In this document: in pieces, positions 1 through 4,958 of the stretch
Layout of the letters: every line of letters starts with the position of its first letter
How positions within the stretch are numbered: the first letter of the stretch is position 1
The notes under the pieces: generated by a model
Told to the model about the DNA's origin: nothing
Database searches by the model: none
The model's input: the letters and a program-made list of their open reading frames with translations, nothing else
Translations under genes and position numbers: made by a program
From: Candidatus Omnitrophota bacterium
Lineage (GTDB): Bacteria > Omnitrophota > Gorgyraeia > 2-01-FULL-45-10
Assembly (NCBI GenBank): GCA_026387165.1
Contig: JAPLMG010000193.1
Location: 1 to 5,027, forward strand
Reading direction: 5' to 3'
DNA length: 5,027 nt

Positions 1-108
1 AAGAAGAGCGAAGCCGGCGATATGATAGAGAAGGCGATACGGCGCAATCCGAAAGTTTCGTCATGCGAAGAGATCTTGAATGAAGTGTACAAGGGGTCGA
101 AAAGATGA
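1..108 (+). CDS. ruvA: RuvA C-terminal end (partial, 5' end outside window)
   Basis: Frame 1 is open from the first base and ends at TGA 106-108, giving the last 35 residues of a protein. The segment KSEAGDMIEKAIRRNP followed by SSCEEILNEVYK resembles domain III of RuvA, the flexible C-terminal helical domain that contacts RuvB and modulates its ATPase. RuvA is the tetrameric Holliday-junction-binding subunit of the RuvAB branch-migration motor. The gene overlaps ruvB by ATGA (105-108), the usual arrangement of a translationally coupled ruvAB pair. The call rests on position immediately before ruvB plus this short match. The DNA-binding domains lie outside the window and cannot be checked. 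Confidence 0.78.
   Translation, partial: KKSEAGDMIEKAIRRNPKVSSCEEILNEVYKGSKR
91..96 (+). promoter_or_regulatory. Ribosome-binding site of ruvB
   Basis: AAGGGG lies 8 nt before the ATG at 105, inside the end of ruvA. It supports that start and contrasts with queH and queA, whose starts have no comparable site. Confidence 0.55.
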
Positions 109-1157
109 CAAAAGATAAGATATTGCCCGAAGGCAGGGAGAAATTGATCGCAAATCAGGAGACTGATGAAGATCAAATATTGATACTCTCTTTAAGGCCC
201 GGGAAGCTTAGTGAATTTATCGGGCAGAACGATGTCGTAGAGAATCTCAAGGTAACGCGTGCGGCGGCCAAAAAAAGAAAAGAGCCTTTAGAGCACGTGC
301 TGCTCTCCGGCCCTCCGGGGCTCGGCAAGACTTCGCTTGCGCACATCATAGCGCATGAGATGGGGACCAAGATAACCTCGACGAGCGGCCCGGCTATTCA
401 GAGGGCGGGAGACCTTGTAGGTGTCCTTACGAACCTGGAAGAAGGCGACATACTCTTCATAGACGAGATACACCGCCTTTCCAAGACGGTGGAAGAGTAC
501 ATCTATCCGGCTATGGAGAATTTTGAAGTCGATGTGGTGATGGACAAAGGAGCTTACGCGCGGACATATAAGTTCAAACTTAAACGCTTTACCATGATAG
601 GCGCGACGACGCGCTCAGGGCTTCTCACAGCCCCGTTAAGATCGCGGTTCGGAATATTCCATCATCTCGATTTCTACGATACGGCCGATCTTGTCAAGGT
701 TATTATGCGCTCGGCCAGTATCCTGGATATACCTATAGATAAGGATGCCGCGGGAGAGATAGCGCGGCGCTCAAGAGGATCTCCAAGAGTAGCGAACAGG
801 CTGCTTCGCAGGGTAAGGGACTGGGTCCAGGTCAAGCGTGACGGCAAGATCACCGTCGAGGCTGCCCATGAGGCGATGAAGAGCCATAATATAGACAGGA
901 TGGGGCTGGACAATGTCGACAGGAAGGTCATAAAGATCATGTACGAGTCTTTCGGCGGCGGGCCCGCGGGCATAGGGTCCATAGCGGCTTCGCTGAATGA
1001 AGAGGCCGATACGATAGTCGATATAGTGGAGCCGTTCCTGCTTAAGATAGGCTTCCTGAAACGCACCCCCCGGGGCAGAGAGCTCACAAAGCTTGCGTAT
1101 GAGCACATGGGCTTTGTTCACAAGGATAAAGAAAAGCAGTCGGAAATGTTTACATAA
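105..1157 (+). CDS. ruvB: Holliday junction branch migration ATPase RuvB
   Basis: RuvB is the hexameric AAA+ motor that pumps DNA through the RuvA-bound Holliday junction during recombinational repair. The 350-residue product has the full family layout. It has an N-terminal leader ending in LRPGKLSEFIGQ (about 30-41), Walker A GPPGLGKT (69-76), Walker B LFIDEIH (117-123) and sensor 1 with arginine finger GATTR (166-170). The PLRSRFG segment (177-183), sensor 2 GSPRVANRLLRR and a C-terminal winged-helix domain ending near TPRGR follow. Length is normal for the family. The ATG at 105 overlaps the ruvA stop and has AAGGGG 8 nt upstream. The last dozen residues are charged and variable, as in many RuvB proteins. 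The stop codon at 1155-1157 is followed at once by a palindromic repeat array, so no simple terminator is visible. Identity is secure. Confidence 0.98.
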   Translation: MTKDKILPEGREKLIANQETDEDQILILSLRPGKLSEFIGQNDVVENLKVTRAAAKKRKEPLEHVLLSGPPGLGKTSLAHIIAHEMGTKITSTSGPAIQRAGDLVGVLTNLEEGDILFIDEIHRLSKTVEEYIYPAMENFEVDVVMDKGAYARTYKFKLKRFTMIGATTRSGLLTAPLRSRFGIFHHLDFYDTADLVKVIMRSASILDIPIDKDAAGEIARRSRGSPRVANRLLRRVRDWVQVKRDGKITVEAAHEAMKSHNIDRMGLDNVDRKVIKIMYESFGGGPAGIGSIAASLNEEADTIVDIVEPFLLKIGFLKRTPRGRELTKLAYEHMGFVHKDKEKQSEMFT

Positions 1158-1267
1158 GAGTTTATTGAGTTTATAGCGTTTATTGGGTTTATTGCGTTCG
1201 AACCCAACAAACCCAACAAACCCAACAAACCCAATAAACTCAACAAACCCAATAAACTCAACAAACA
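1158..1267 (+). repeat. Palindromic array of 9-bp units, copy 1 (ruvB/queH junction)
   Basis: The stretch is almost entirely built from one 9-bp unit. It reads as GTTTATTGR on the left (1161-1196) and as its complement, YCAAYAAAC / CCCAAYAAA, on the right (1203-1267), meeting at the palindrome TTCGAA (1197-1202). The left arm has about four units and the right arm about seven. The whole could fold into a long imperfect hairpin. The array begins on the base after the ruvB stop and ends 8 nt before the queH ATG, and no Shine-Dalgarno sequence remains there. Because the unit is 9 bp it stays open in frame, reading as repeated Asn-Pro-Thr, which falsely extends the queH reading frame upstream. 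It could act as an attenuator or processing hairpin, or be a selfish repeat. The sequence does not decide. Confidence 0.9.
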
Positions 1268-1275
1268 GCTTGTTT

Positions 1276-1818
1276 ATGAACGTACTATTACACATATGCT
1301 GCGCGCCATGCTCGATCTATCCGGTCGAGAAACTGCGCGAAGAAAAACACGTGACAGCAGGGTTCTTTTATAACCCGAACATCCATCCTTATCCGGAATA
1401 TCTGAAGAGGAAAGACGCCGTGCAGATGTACTCCAAATCGGCCAAGCTCAGCGTCACATATTCCGACTATGATCTGGGGGACTATTTTCAGCACGTTGTA
1501 TACAATGAGGAGACGGCCAACAGGTGCCCGGTCTGCTGGTGGATACGGATGAAGAAAAGCGCTAAGTTCGCTAAAGAGAACGGGTTCGACGCGTTCACTA
1601 CGACGCTGCTCGGAAGCCCGTATCAGGACCATGAGGTGCTCAAGAGCATATGCGGCGATATAGCCAAAAGCGCGGAAGTAAAATTTTATTATGATGATTT
1701 CAGGACGGGGTTCAAGAATTCTCAAAGTGCGGCAAAGTCGAAGGGGATATACCGGCAGAATTATTGCGGATGTTTGTTCTCAGAGAAGGAAAGGATAGAG
1801 AAGAAAAAAAGAAGTTAG
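1276..1818 (+). CDS. queH: Epoxyqueuosine reductase QueH (DUF208)
   Basis: QueH carries out the last step of queuosine synthesis, reducing epoxyqueuosine to queuosine in the wobble position of GUN-anticodon tRNAs. It is the non-homologous alternative to cobalamin-dependent QueG. The 180-residue product starts MNVLLHICCAPCSIYP, the family's N-terminal signature with C8, C9 and C12. It continues with FFYNPNIHPYPEY (31-42) and RCPVCWWIR (83-91, C84 and C87), then LLGSPYQ (111-117), and ends near NYCGC (162-166, C164 and C166). These cysteines match the iron-binding set of the family. The frame is open back to a TTG at 1183, but that extension translates only the 9-bp repeats (NPTNPT), so I place the start at 1276. 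No Shine-Dalgarno site is visible before it. The gene is flanked by two directly oriented copies of the same repeat array and shares its pathway with the downstream queA. Confidence 0.94.
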   Translation: MNVLLHICCAPCSIYPVEKLREEKHVTAGFFYNPNIHPYPEYLKRKDAVQMYSKSAKLSVTYSDYDLGDYFQHVVYNEETANRCPVCWWIRMKKSAKFAKENGFDAFTTTLLGSPYQDHEVLKSICGDIAKSAEVKFYYDDFRTGFKNSQSAAKSKGIYRQNYCGCLFSEKERIEKKKRS

Positions 1819-1916
1819 TTTATTGGGCTTGTTGGGTTCATTGAGTTTATAGCGTTTGTTGAGTTTATTGCGTTCGAACCCAACAAACCCAATAAACGCT
1901 ATAAACCCAAAAAACC
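1819..1916 (+). repeat. Palindromic array of 9-bp units, copy 2 (queH/DUF2905 junction)
   Basis: This is the same element type as at 1158-1267. GTTTATTGR-type units run to the central TTCGAA (1873-1878), followed by complementary CCCAAYAAA-type units to about 1916. Positions 1837-1892 align without gaps to 1161-1216 with three differences in 56 bases, all transitions, including the off-pattern variant TTTATAGCG at the same place. The right arm here also contains the complementary CGCTATAAA, so this copy is the more symmetric palindrome. It starts immediately after the queH stop. Low-complexity expansion alone would not preserve the shared irregular unit, so the two copies probably descend from one. 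Confidence 0.9.
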
Positions 1917-1922
1917 AAGGAG
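1917..1922 (+). promoter_or_regulatory. Possible ribosome-binding site of the DUF2905 gene, long spacing
   Basis: AAGGAG lies directly at the end of the repeat array, 15 nt before the ATG at 1938. That is longer than the usual 5-10 nt. No better-placed site or in-frame ATG/GTG/TTG start lies between them. Confidence 0.4.
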
Positions 1923-1937
1923 TGGTTTAAATCGATT

Positions 1938-2162
1938 ATGTTCGAGCTGAATTCGGCAGGCAAGGTGCTGATGCTCTTCGGAATTATAATTTTCCTGGTA
2001 GGAGGGCTTTTTGTTGTCGGGGGTAAAGTCCCATGGATAGGGAAGCTTCCCGGGGATATCTATGTACAGAAGAATAATTACACATTTTTCTTTCCGATAA
2101 CGACATGCATTATCATATCCTTGACGCTTTCGCTGCTGCTCATCCTGTTGAGACGAAGATGA
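1938..2162 (+). CDS. Small two-helix membrane protein, DUF2905 family
   Basis: The 74-residue product has a short polar N-terminus and a first hydrophobic segment at about 8-28 (KVLMLFGIIIFLVGGLFVV). A conserved-looking linker follows, GKVPWIGKLPGDIYV (29-43), then an aromatic turn YTFFFP (48-53), a second hydrophobic segment at about 54-71 and the basic end RRR. The G-K-L-P-G-D-I linker between two helices is the hallmark of DUF2905, whose function is unknown. Members are often found between ruvB and a SpoIID-domain gene, as here. The stop codon TGA (2160-2162) is followed by TGATGA bases that probably once formed the start of the next gene, now separated from it by a mobile element. The protein is predicted to sit in the cytoplasmic membrane. 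The family call is firm and the role is unknown. Confidence 0.88.
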   Translation: MFELNSAGKVLMLFGIIIFLVGGLFVVGGKVPWIGKLPGDIYVQKNNYTFFFPITTCIIISLTLSLLLILLRRR

Positions 2163-2240
2163 TGAACCCCGCCCTTTTGACGAACAGACTTTATACTGTC
2201 AACATTAAACATTGTTATTGGAGAAATGGTAAAAGTATAT

Positions 2241-2515
2241 CATACATGTCCAAATTAGTGTTTTACCCTCGACGGAAAAGACATTTTGAGATTCGATCTT
2301 TACATACCCCTCACCCTTGCCCTCTCCCCTAAAGGGGAGAGGGGATTTCCTCATACTTTTCTTCCCACTTTAGGGGAGAGGGGATTTCCTCATACTTTTC
2401 TTCCCACTTTAGGGGAGAGGGGATTTCCTCATACTTTTCTTCCCACTATTCTTCCCACTTTAGGGGAGAGGGGATTTACTCAGAGGGGGAAATTGTGCTA
2501 ATTTGGACAGCAGTG
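2241..2515 (+). mobile_element. MITE-like element with 18-bp imperfect inverted ends and 9-bp flanking direct repeat (inner element)
   Basis: The left end CATACATGTCCAAATTAG (2241-2258) and the complement of the right end 2498-2515 (CACTGCTGTCCAAATTAG) match at 14 of 18 positions, with the inner 12 perfect. AAAGTATAT flanks the element exactly on both sides (2232-2240 and 2516-2524), as a 9-bp target-site duplication would. A second, independent indication of the left boundary is that the first 57 bases recur at 4971-5027, with homology starting at the same CAT. The 275-bp interior holds a GC-rich hairpin and a 39-bp tandem repeat and no gene. It lies inside the outer element at 2166-2560, so it inserted later. 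The family is unknown. A 9-bp duplication is compatible with several DDE transposase families. Confidence 0.75.
2320..2485 (+). repeat. GC-rich hairpin followed by 39-bp tandem repeats
   Basis: CCCTCTCCCCT (2320-2330) and AGGGGAGAGGG (2333-2343) form a perfect 11-bp stem with almost no loop. The right half of the hairpin is the start of a tandem array with a 39-bp period, from TTTAGGGGAGAGGGG to CTTCCCAC. Units lie at about 2331-2368, 2369-2407 and 2408-2446, with a partial fourth from 2459. A 12-bp partial duplication (2447-2458) precedes the last unit. The full units are identical at the bases compared, which suggests recent expansion by slippage. As 39 is a multiple of three the array reads through as a meaningless 13-residue protein repeat. 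The CCCTCWCCCY...GGGGAGAGGG hairpin type is widespread in unrelated bacterial genomes. Confidence 0.9.
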
Positions 2516-2558
2516 AAAGTATATGCAAGATAACCGATTAATTTGTCAAAAGGGCGGG

Positions 2559-3722
2559 GTGAAGATCCTCACGCTGCTTTCACTCGTCCTCGTGCTCTCC
2601 TTTGCCGTGCCGCAGGCGTCGGCCGCCGATGAAAAAGAAAATAATCCGATCATACGGGTGCTCGTCCTCGACAACAGGGACTCGATATCGTTAGCCGCAA
2701 AGGGTACTTACAGAGTATATTCCATGCCTCAAGATAAGCTTTTGACGGGAGGATATATCCTTCATACTAAAGTCAGCGCGAGCGAGCAGGGTATAATGTT
2801 CGGGTTAAGGGAGCTGAAATTTTCAAAGATACGCGTCACGGTACCGGAGGGGGCCCTGATATATCTTGACGGCAGGTCCTTCAGGGGCACCGTGGACATC
2901 ATAAAAAAAGATAACATGAAACTGGCGGTGATCAACAGGATCGCTCTGGAAGAGTATCTTTACGGCGTCCTGTACAATGAGGTCTCCCACCGCTGGCCTA
3001 TAGAGGCTATAAAGGCCCAAGGTATAACTGCGCGGACGTTCGCCTTATACCAGGCAAGACAGAATAAAATGCAGGACTACGATCTGACCAACGACATATA
3101 TTCCCAGGTATATAGCGGAGCCACATCGGAGAGATGGTCCACTACGAGAGCGGTGAAGCTGACGCTCGGCAAGGTCCTGATTTATAAGGGCGATATATTC
3201 CCGACGTATTATCATGCCACGTGCGGTGGAAAAACAGAAGACGCGGCCAATCTCTGGAAAATAGATATGGAGCCCCTCAAGGGGTCCGAGTGCGGTTTTT
3301 GTAAGGAGTCGCCCCATTATAAATGGACAAAACATATTCCGCTTTCGGAGATCGAAAAGAAGCTCGGCGATAACGGTTATAAAATCGAAAAGATCAAATC
3401 CGTTACCGTTATGGCGAGAAATAAGTCCGGAAGAGTGGATAAGATGGAGATCGGGGATGATTCCGGTGTCTCCTGCATGCTTACCGGAAAAGATTTTCGC
3501 AGGATGATGGGGCCCAATGATCTGCGCAGCACCAATTTTGAACCATCAATAGATAACGATAAACTTACCTTAAGCGGTATAGGCTGGGGGCATGGCGTGG
3601 GGATGTGCCAGTGGGGCGCTAAAGGCATGTCAGAGCACGGTAAGAACGCCGAGGAGATACTGAAGATATATTATCCCGGCGCTGAAATCACGACTATCGA
3701 CAAGATCGCCGGCAAGCTGTAA
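2559..3722 (+). CDS. Secreted SpoIID/LytB-domain protein, probable peptidoglycan lytic transglycosylase
   Basis: SpoIID-type enzymes cleave glycan strands of peptidoglycan outside the membrane. From GTG 2559 the 387-residue product begins with a signal peptide, (M)KILTLLSLVLVLSFAVPQASA, with likely cleavage after ASA. YNEVSHRWPIEAIKAQ (139-154) matches the family's catalytic segment, with E141 as the probable acid/base, followed by ARTFAL. HATCGGKTEDAANLW (219-233) with CGFC (245-248) resembles the His/Cys metal-binding region known in clostridial SpoIID. GWGHGVGMCQWGAKGM (342-357) and ILKIYYPGAEI close the domain. The frame is also open from an ATG at 2523, but that start and its codons lie in mobile-element and target-duplication sequence and add a clumsy n-region. 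GTG 2559 sits where the ancestral ATG was, with AGGG 4 nt upstream. Both starts remain possible. The SpoIID domain does not by itself imply sporulation. Confidence 0.9.
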   Translation: MKILTLLSLVLVLSFAVPQASAADEKENNPIIRVLVLDNRDSISLAAKGTYRVYSMPQDKLLTGGYILHTKVSASEQGIMFGLRELKFSKIRVTVPEGALIYLDGRSFRGTVDIIKKDNMKLAVINRIALEEYLYGVLYNEVSHRWPIEAIKAQGITARTFALYQARQNKMQDYDLTNDIYSQVYSGATSERWSTTRAVKLTLGKVLIYKGDIFPTYYHATCGGKTEDAANLWKIDMEPLKGSECGFCKESPHYKWTKHIPLSEIEKKLGDNGYKIEKIKSVTVMARNKSGRVDKMEIGDDSGVSCMLTGKDFRRMMGPNDLRSTNFEPSIDNDKLTLSGIGWGHGVGMCQWGAKGMSEHGKNAEEILKIYYPGAEITTIDKIAGKL

Positions 3723-3723
3723 T

Positions 3724-3785
3724 TCAGCTTTAAGTTGTAAGCTATAGGCTTTAAGCTTAAAACTTACAGCTTAAAACTTACAACT
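3724..3785 (+). repeat. Palindromic array of 14-bp units at the spoIID/queA junction
   Basis: The intergenic space is an imperfect palindrome centred on TTAAGCTTAA (3751-3760). The right arm is two tandem 14-bp units of the form CTTAAAACTTACAR (3756-3769, 3770-3783). The left arm carries the complementary GTTGTAAGCTATAGGCTTTAAG form. Arms pair at about 23 of 29 positions, and most mismatches are transitions that RNA could still pair as G-U. It begins about one base after the spoIID stop and ends 3 nt before the queA ATG, so queA has no Shine-Dalgarno site. Its unit differs in sequence and period from the 9-bp arrays but has the same design. It might be a transcript-processing or attenuation hairpin. 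It lacks a T-tract, so it is not a standard terminator. Confidence 0.85.
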
Positions 3786-3788
3786 AAA

Positions 3789-4814
3789 ATGAGATTAAGC
3801 GAATTTAATTACGACCTGCCGAAGGAGTTGATCGCAAAATACCCTCTTAAGGAGCGGGAGAAGTGCCGGCTCATGGTGCTCGACCGGGAAAAACGATCGA
3901 TATCTCATAAAACTTTTGAGGATATTGCCGGCTATTTTAATAAGGGAGACCTTTTGGTTCTTAATGACACGAAGGTGATCCCCGCGCGGCTGTTCGGCAG
4001 GCGCAAGACTGGCGGTAAGGTTGAGTTGTTCCTGCTGGAAAAGAAGAATCCGACGTGCGAGGCGCTGGTGAGGCCTTCGGGGAGGCTTAAGGAAGGCGAG
4101 AAGGTGACTCTGGAATCCGGCGCTGAAGCCGAAGTGCTCGGAAGGGGAGAAGTCGGGAGATTTGTTAAGTTCAACAGGCCCATCGACGAGATACTCGCGT
4201 CAGGCCACGTGCCGTTGCCTCCATATATCGATAGGCTCGATGAGCCGGACGATAGGGGCTCGTATCAGACCGTATATGCCGACAAAGAAGGCGCTACGGC
4301 AAGCCCGACGGCAGGGCTTCATTTCACGCGGAAACTGCTATCTCGTATTGCGTCTTGCGTCGTTCGTATTGCGTATGTGACATTACATACTAATTATGGA
4401 ACGTTCGCGCCTATAAAAACAGAGAATGTTGAATCGCATAAGATGCATAAGGAGTATTTTGAGTTGCCAGCCGAAACGATTAATACGATATTGGAAACAA
4501 AAAAGAACGGCGGCAAGGTCTTTGCTGTGGGGACAACAACAACTCGAGTTCTCGAATATTGTGCAGATAAAATCACGCACGACGCAATACGCACAACGCA
4601 ATACGAAAGAGGCTACACCGACATGTATATCTATCCCGGTTATAAGTTTAAAGCCGTCGACCATCTCATAACTAACTTCCATCTGCCAAAATCAACGCTC
4701 ATGCTGTTGGTCAGCGCGTTCGCCGGAAAAGATTTTATATTTGAGGCGTATAGGCAAGCGATAGAAGAAAAATATCGTTTTTTCAGTTACGGCGATGCTA
4801 TGTTGATATTGTGA
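3789..4814 (+). CDS. queA: S-adenosylmethionine:tRNA ribosyltransferase-isomerase QueA
   Basis: QueA transfers and isomerises the ribosyl group of S-adenosylmethionine onto preQ1 in tRNA, giving epoxyqueuosine, the substrate of the upstream QueH. The 341-residue product is full length. It begins MRLSEFNYDLPKELIA and has LLVLNDTKVIPARLFG (55-70), GGKVELFLL (75-83), GHVPLPPYI (139-147) and YQTVYA (159-164). ATASPTAGLHFT (169-180), YVTLH (196-200), VESHKMHKE (214-222) and YIYPGYKFK (280-288) follow, then TNFHLPKSTLMLLVSAFAG (295-313) and the end EEKYRFFSYGDAM. The ATG at 3789 matches the family start but has only repeat sequence upstream and no Shine-Dalgarno site. Residues 186-197 and 263-273 are translated from a short palindromic repeat: the first stretch (RIASCVVRIAYV) keeps normal spacing, while the second loop is about four residues longer than in B. 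subtilis QueA as I recall it. Both avoid the conserved motifs, so the enzyme is probably functional. Confidence 0.97.
   Translation: MRLSEFNYDLPKELIAKYPLKEREKCRLMVLDREKRSISHKTFEDIAGYFNKGDLLVLNDTKVIPARLFGRRKTGGKVELFLLEKKNPTCEALVRPSGRLKEGEKVTLESGAEAEVLGRGEVGRFVKFNRPIDEILASGHVPLPPYIDRLDEPDDRGSYQTVYADKEGATASPTAGLHFTRKLLSRIASCVVRIAYVTLHTNYGTFAPIKTENVESHKMHKEYFELPAETINTILETKKNGGKVFAVGTTTTRVLEYCADKITHDAIRTTQYERGYTDMYIYPGYKFKAVDHLITNFHLPKSTLMLLVSAFAGKDFIFEAYRQAIEEKYRFFSYGDAMLIL
4344..4377 (+). repeat. CGTATTGCGT repeat inside queA, left arm
   Basis: The 10-mer CGTATTGCGT occurs at 4344-4353 and again at 4365-4374, with the related TTGCGTCGTT between. It encodes queA residues 186-197, between the HFT and YVTLH motifs, where the family normally has a variable, charged helix. 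The same 10-mer returns twice in inverted orientation at 4582-4605. Confidence 0.8.
4574..4607 (-). repeat. CGTATTGCGT repeat inside queA, inverted right arm
   Basis: ACGCAATACG, the complement of the left-arm 10-mer, occurs at 4582-4591 and 4596-4605, embedded in CACGCACG- and CACA-type variants of the same unit. It encodes THDAIRTTQYE (263-273), a loop between VGTTTTRVLE and GYTDMYIYPGY that varies in length in the family. The arms are about 200 bp apart and inverted, so they could pair in the mRNA or in cruciform DNA. Confidence 0.8.
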
Positions 4815-4958
4815 AATTTTTGCTCTCATCGCAGGCGGAACCTTCGGTGATCCGCCTGGAACGGCTGTCAAAAATTCTGACACATTATGGCAGTTTAGGA
4901 AAAATTTTAAATTCCTGAAAGAAGTTAAAATTTTGTCAGAATTTTTCCAGAGCAAATT
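4815..4958 (+). other. Structured non-coding stretch after queA (nested inverted repeats)
   Basis: There is no gene in this stretch. Three nested pairs can be seen. An outer pair has TTGCTCT (4820-4826) against AGAGCAA (4949-4955), with AT-rich extensions. A GC-rich hairpin CAGGCGGA (4832-4839) against TCCGCCTG (4851-4858) has an extra ACC/GGT pairing in its loop. A perfect 12-bp pair AAAAATTCTGAC (4870-4881) against GTCAGAATTTTT (4935-4946) encloses a smaller AGGAA/TTCCT palindrome (4898-4915). No T-tract follows the GC-rich hairpin, so a classical terminator is doubtful. It could be another degenerate MITE-like element placed just after the queA stop, or a folded RNA element ahead of the next gene. 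Confidence 0.5.

Larger units (their letters stand above)
2166..2560. mobile_element. MITE-like element with perfect 16-bp terminal inverted repeats (outer element)
   Basis: ACCCCGCCCTTTTGAC (2166-2181) is exactly inverted as GTCAAAAGGGCGGGGT (2545-2560). GA lies directly outside on both sides (2164-2165 and 2561-2562), a possible 2-bp target duplication. The element fills the whole space between the DUF2905 stop and the spoIID start and codes for nothing recognisable. Joining the flanks with one GA restores TGATGAAGATCCTC, which is a stop-start overlap with ATG-AAG-ATC in the spoIID frame. That is strong circumstantial evidence for an insertion exactly at these bounds. The inner element at 2241-2515 interrupts it, so the original outer element would have been about 111 bp. 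The mobilising transposase is unknown and not in the window. Confidence 0.7.

Noticed and set aside
1183..1275. N-terminal extension of QueH from TTG 1183
   Set aside because: The extra 31 residues are repeat-derived (NPTNPTNP), and the family start MNVLLHICCAPC begins at ATG 1276.
771..1295. Minus-strand frame of 174 codons with FVGFVGFVG repeats
   Set aside because: It is the antisense of ruvB and the 9-bp array. The apparent repeat protein is a by-product of the array period.
2177..2197. Promoter TTGACG ... TATACT before spoIID
   Set aside because: The two hexamers are only 9 bp apart, far short of the roughly 17 bp needed. No good -10 box lies at the right distance, and TTGAC is part of the terminal inverted repeat.
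2105..2332. Open frame of 75 codons overlapping the DUF2905 end and the element
   Set aside because: It runs out of frame through the DUF2905 gene into the mobile element and has no family features.
2331..2485. CRISPR array
   Set aside because: The 39-bp units are directly adjacent with no unique spacers, and no cas genes are present.
2286..2501. Open frame of 71 codons with a repeated GERGFPHTFLPTL protein motif
   Set aside because: It is the translation of the 39-bp non-coding tandem repeat, which stays open only because 39 is a multiple of three. It has no ribosome-binding site and lies inside a mobile element.
2559..3722. Evidence that the organism forms endospores
   Set aside because: SpoIID/LytB domains occur widely in non-sporulating bacteria, and no other sporulation gene is in the window.
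4832..4858. Rho-independent terminator after queA
   Set aside because: The hairpin is good, but the bases after it (GAACGGCTGTC) are not a T-tract, so I listed it only as part of a structured region.
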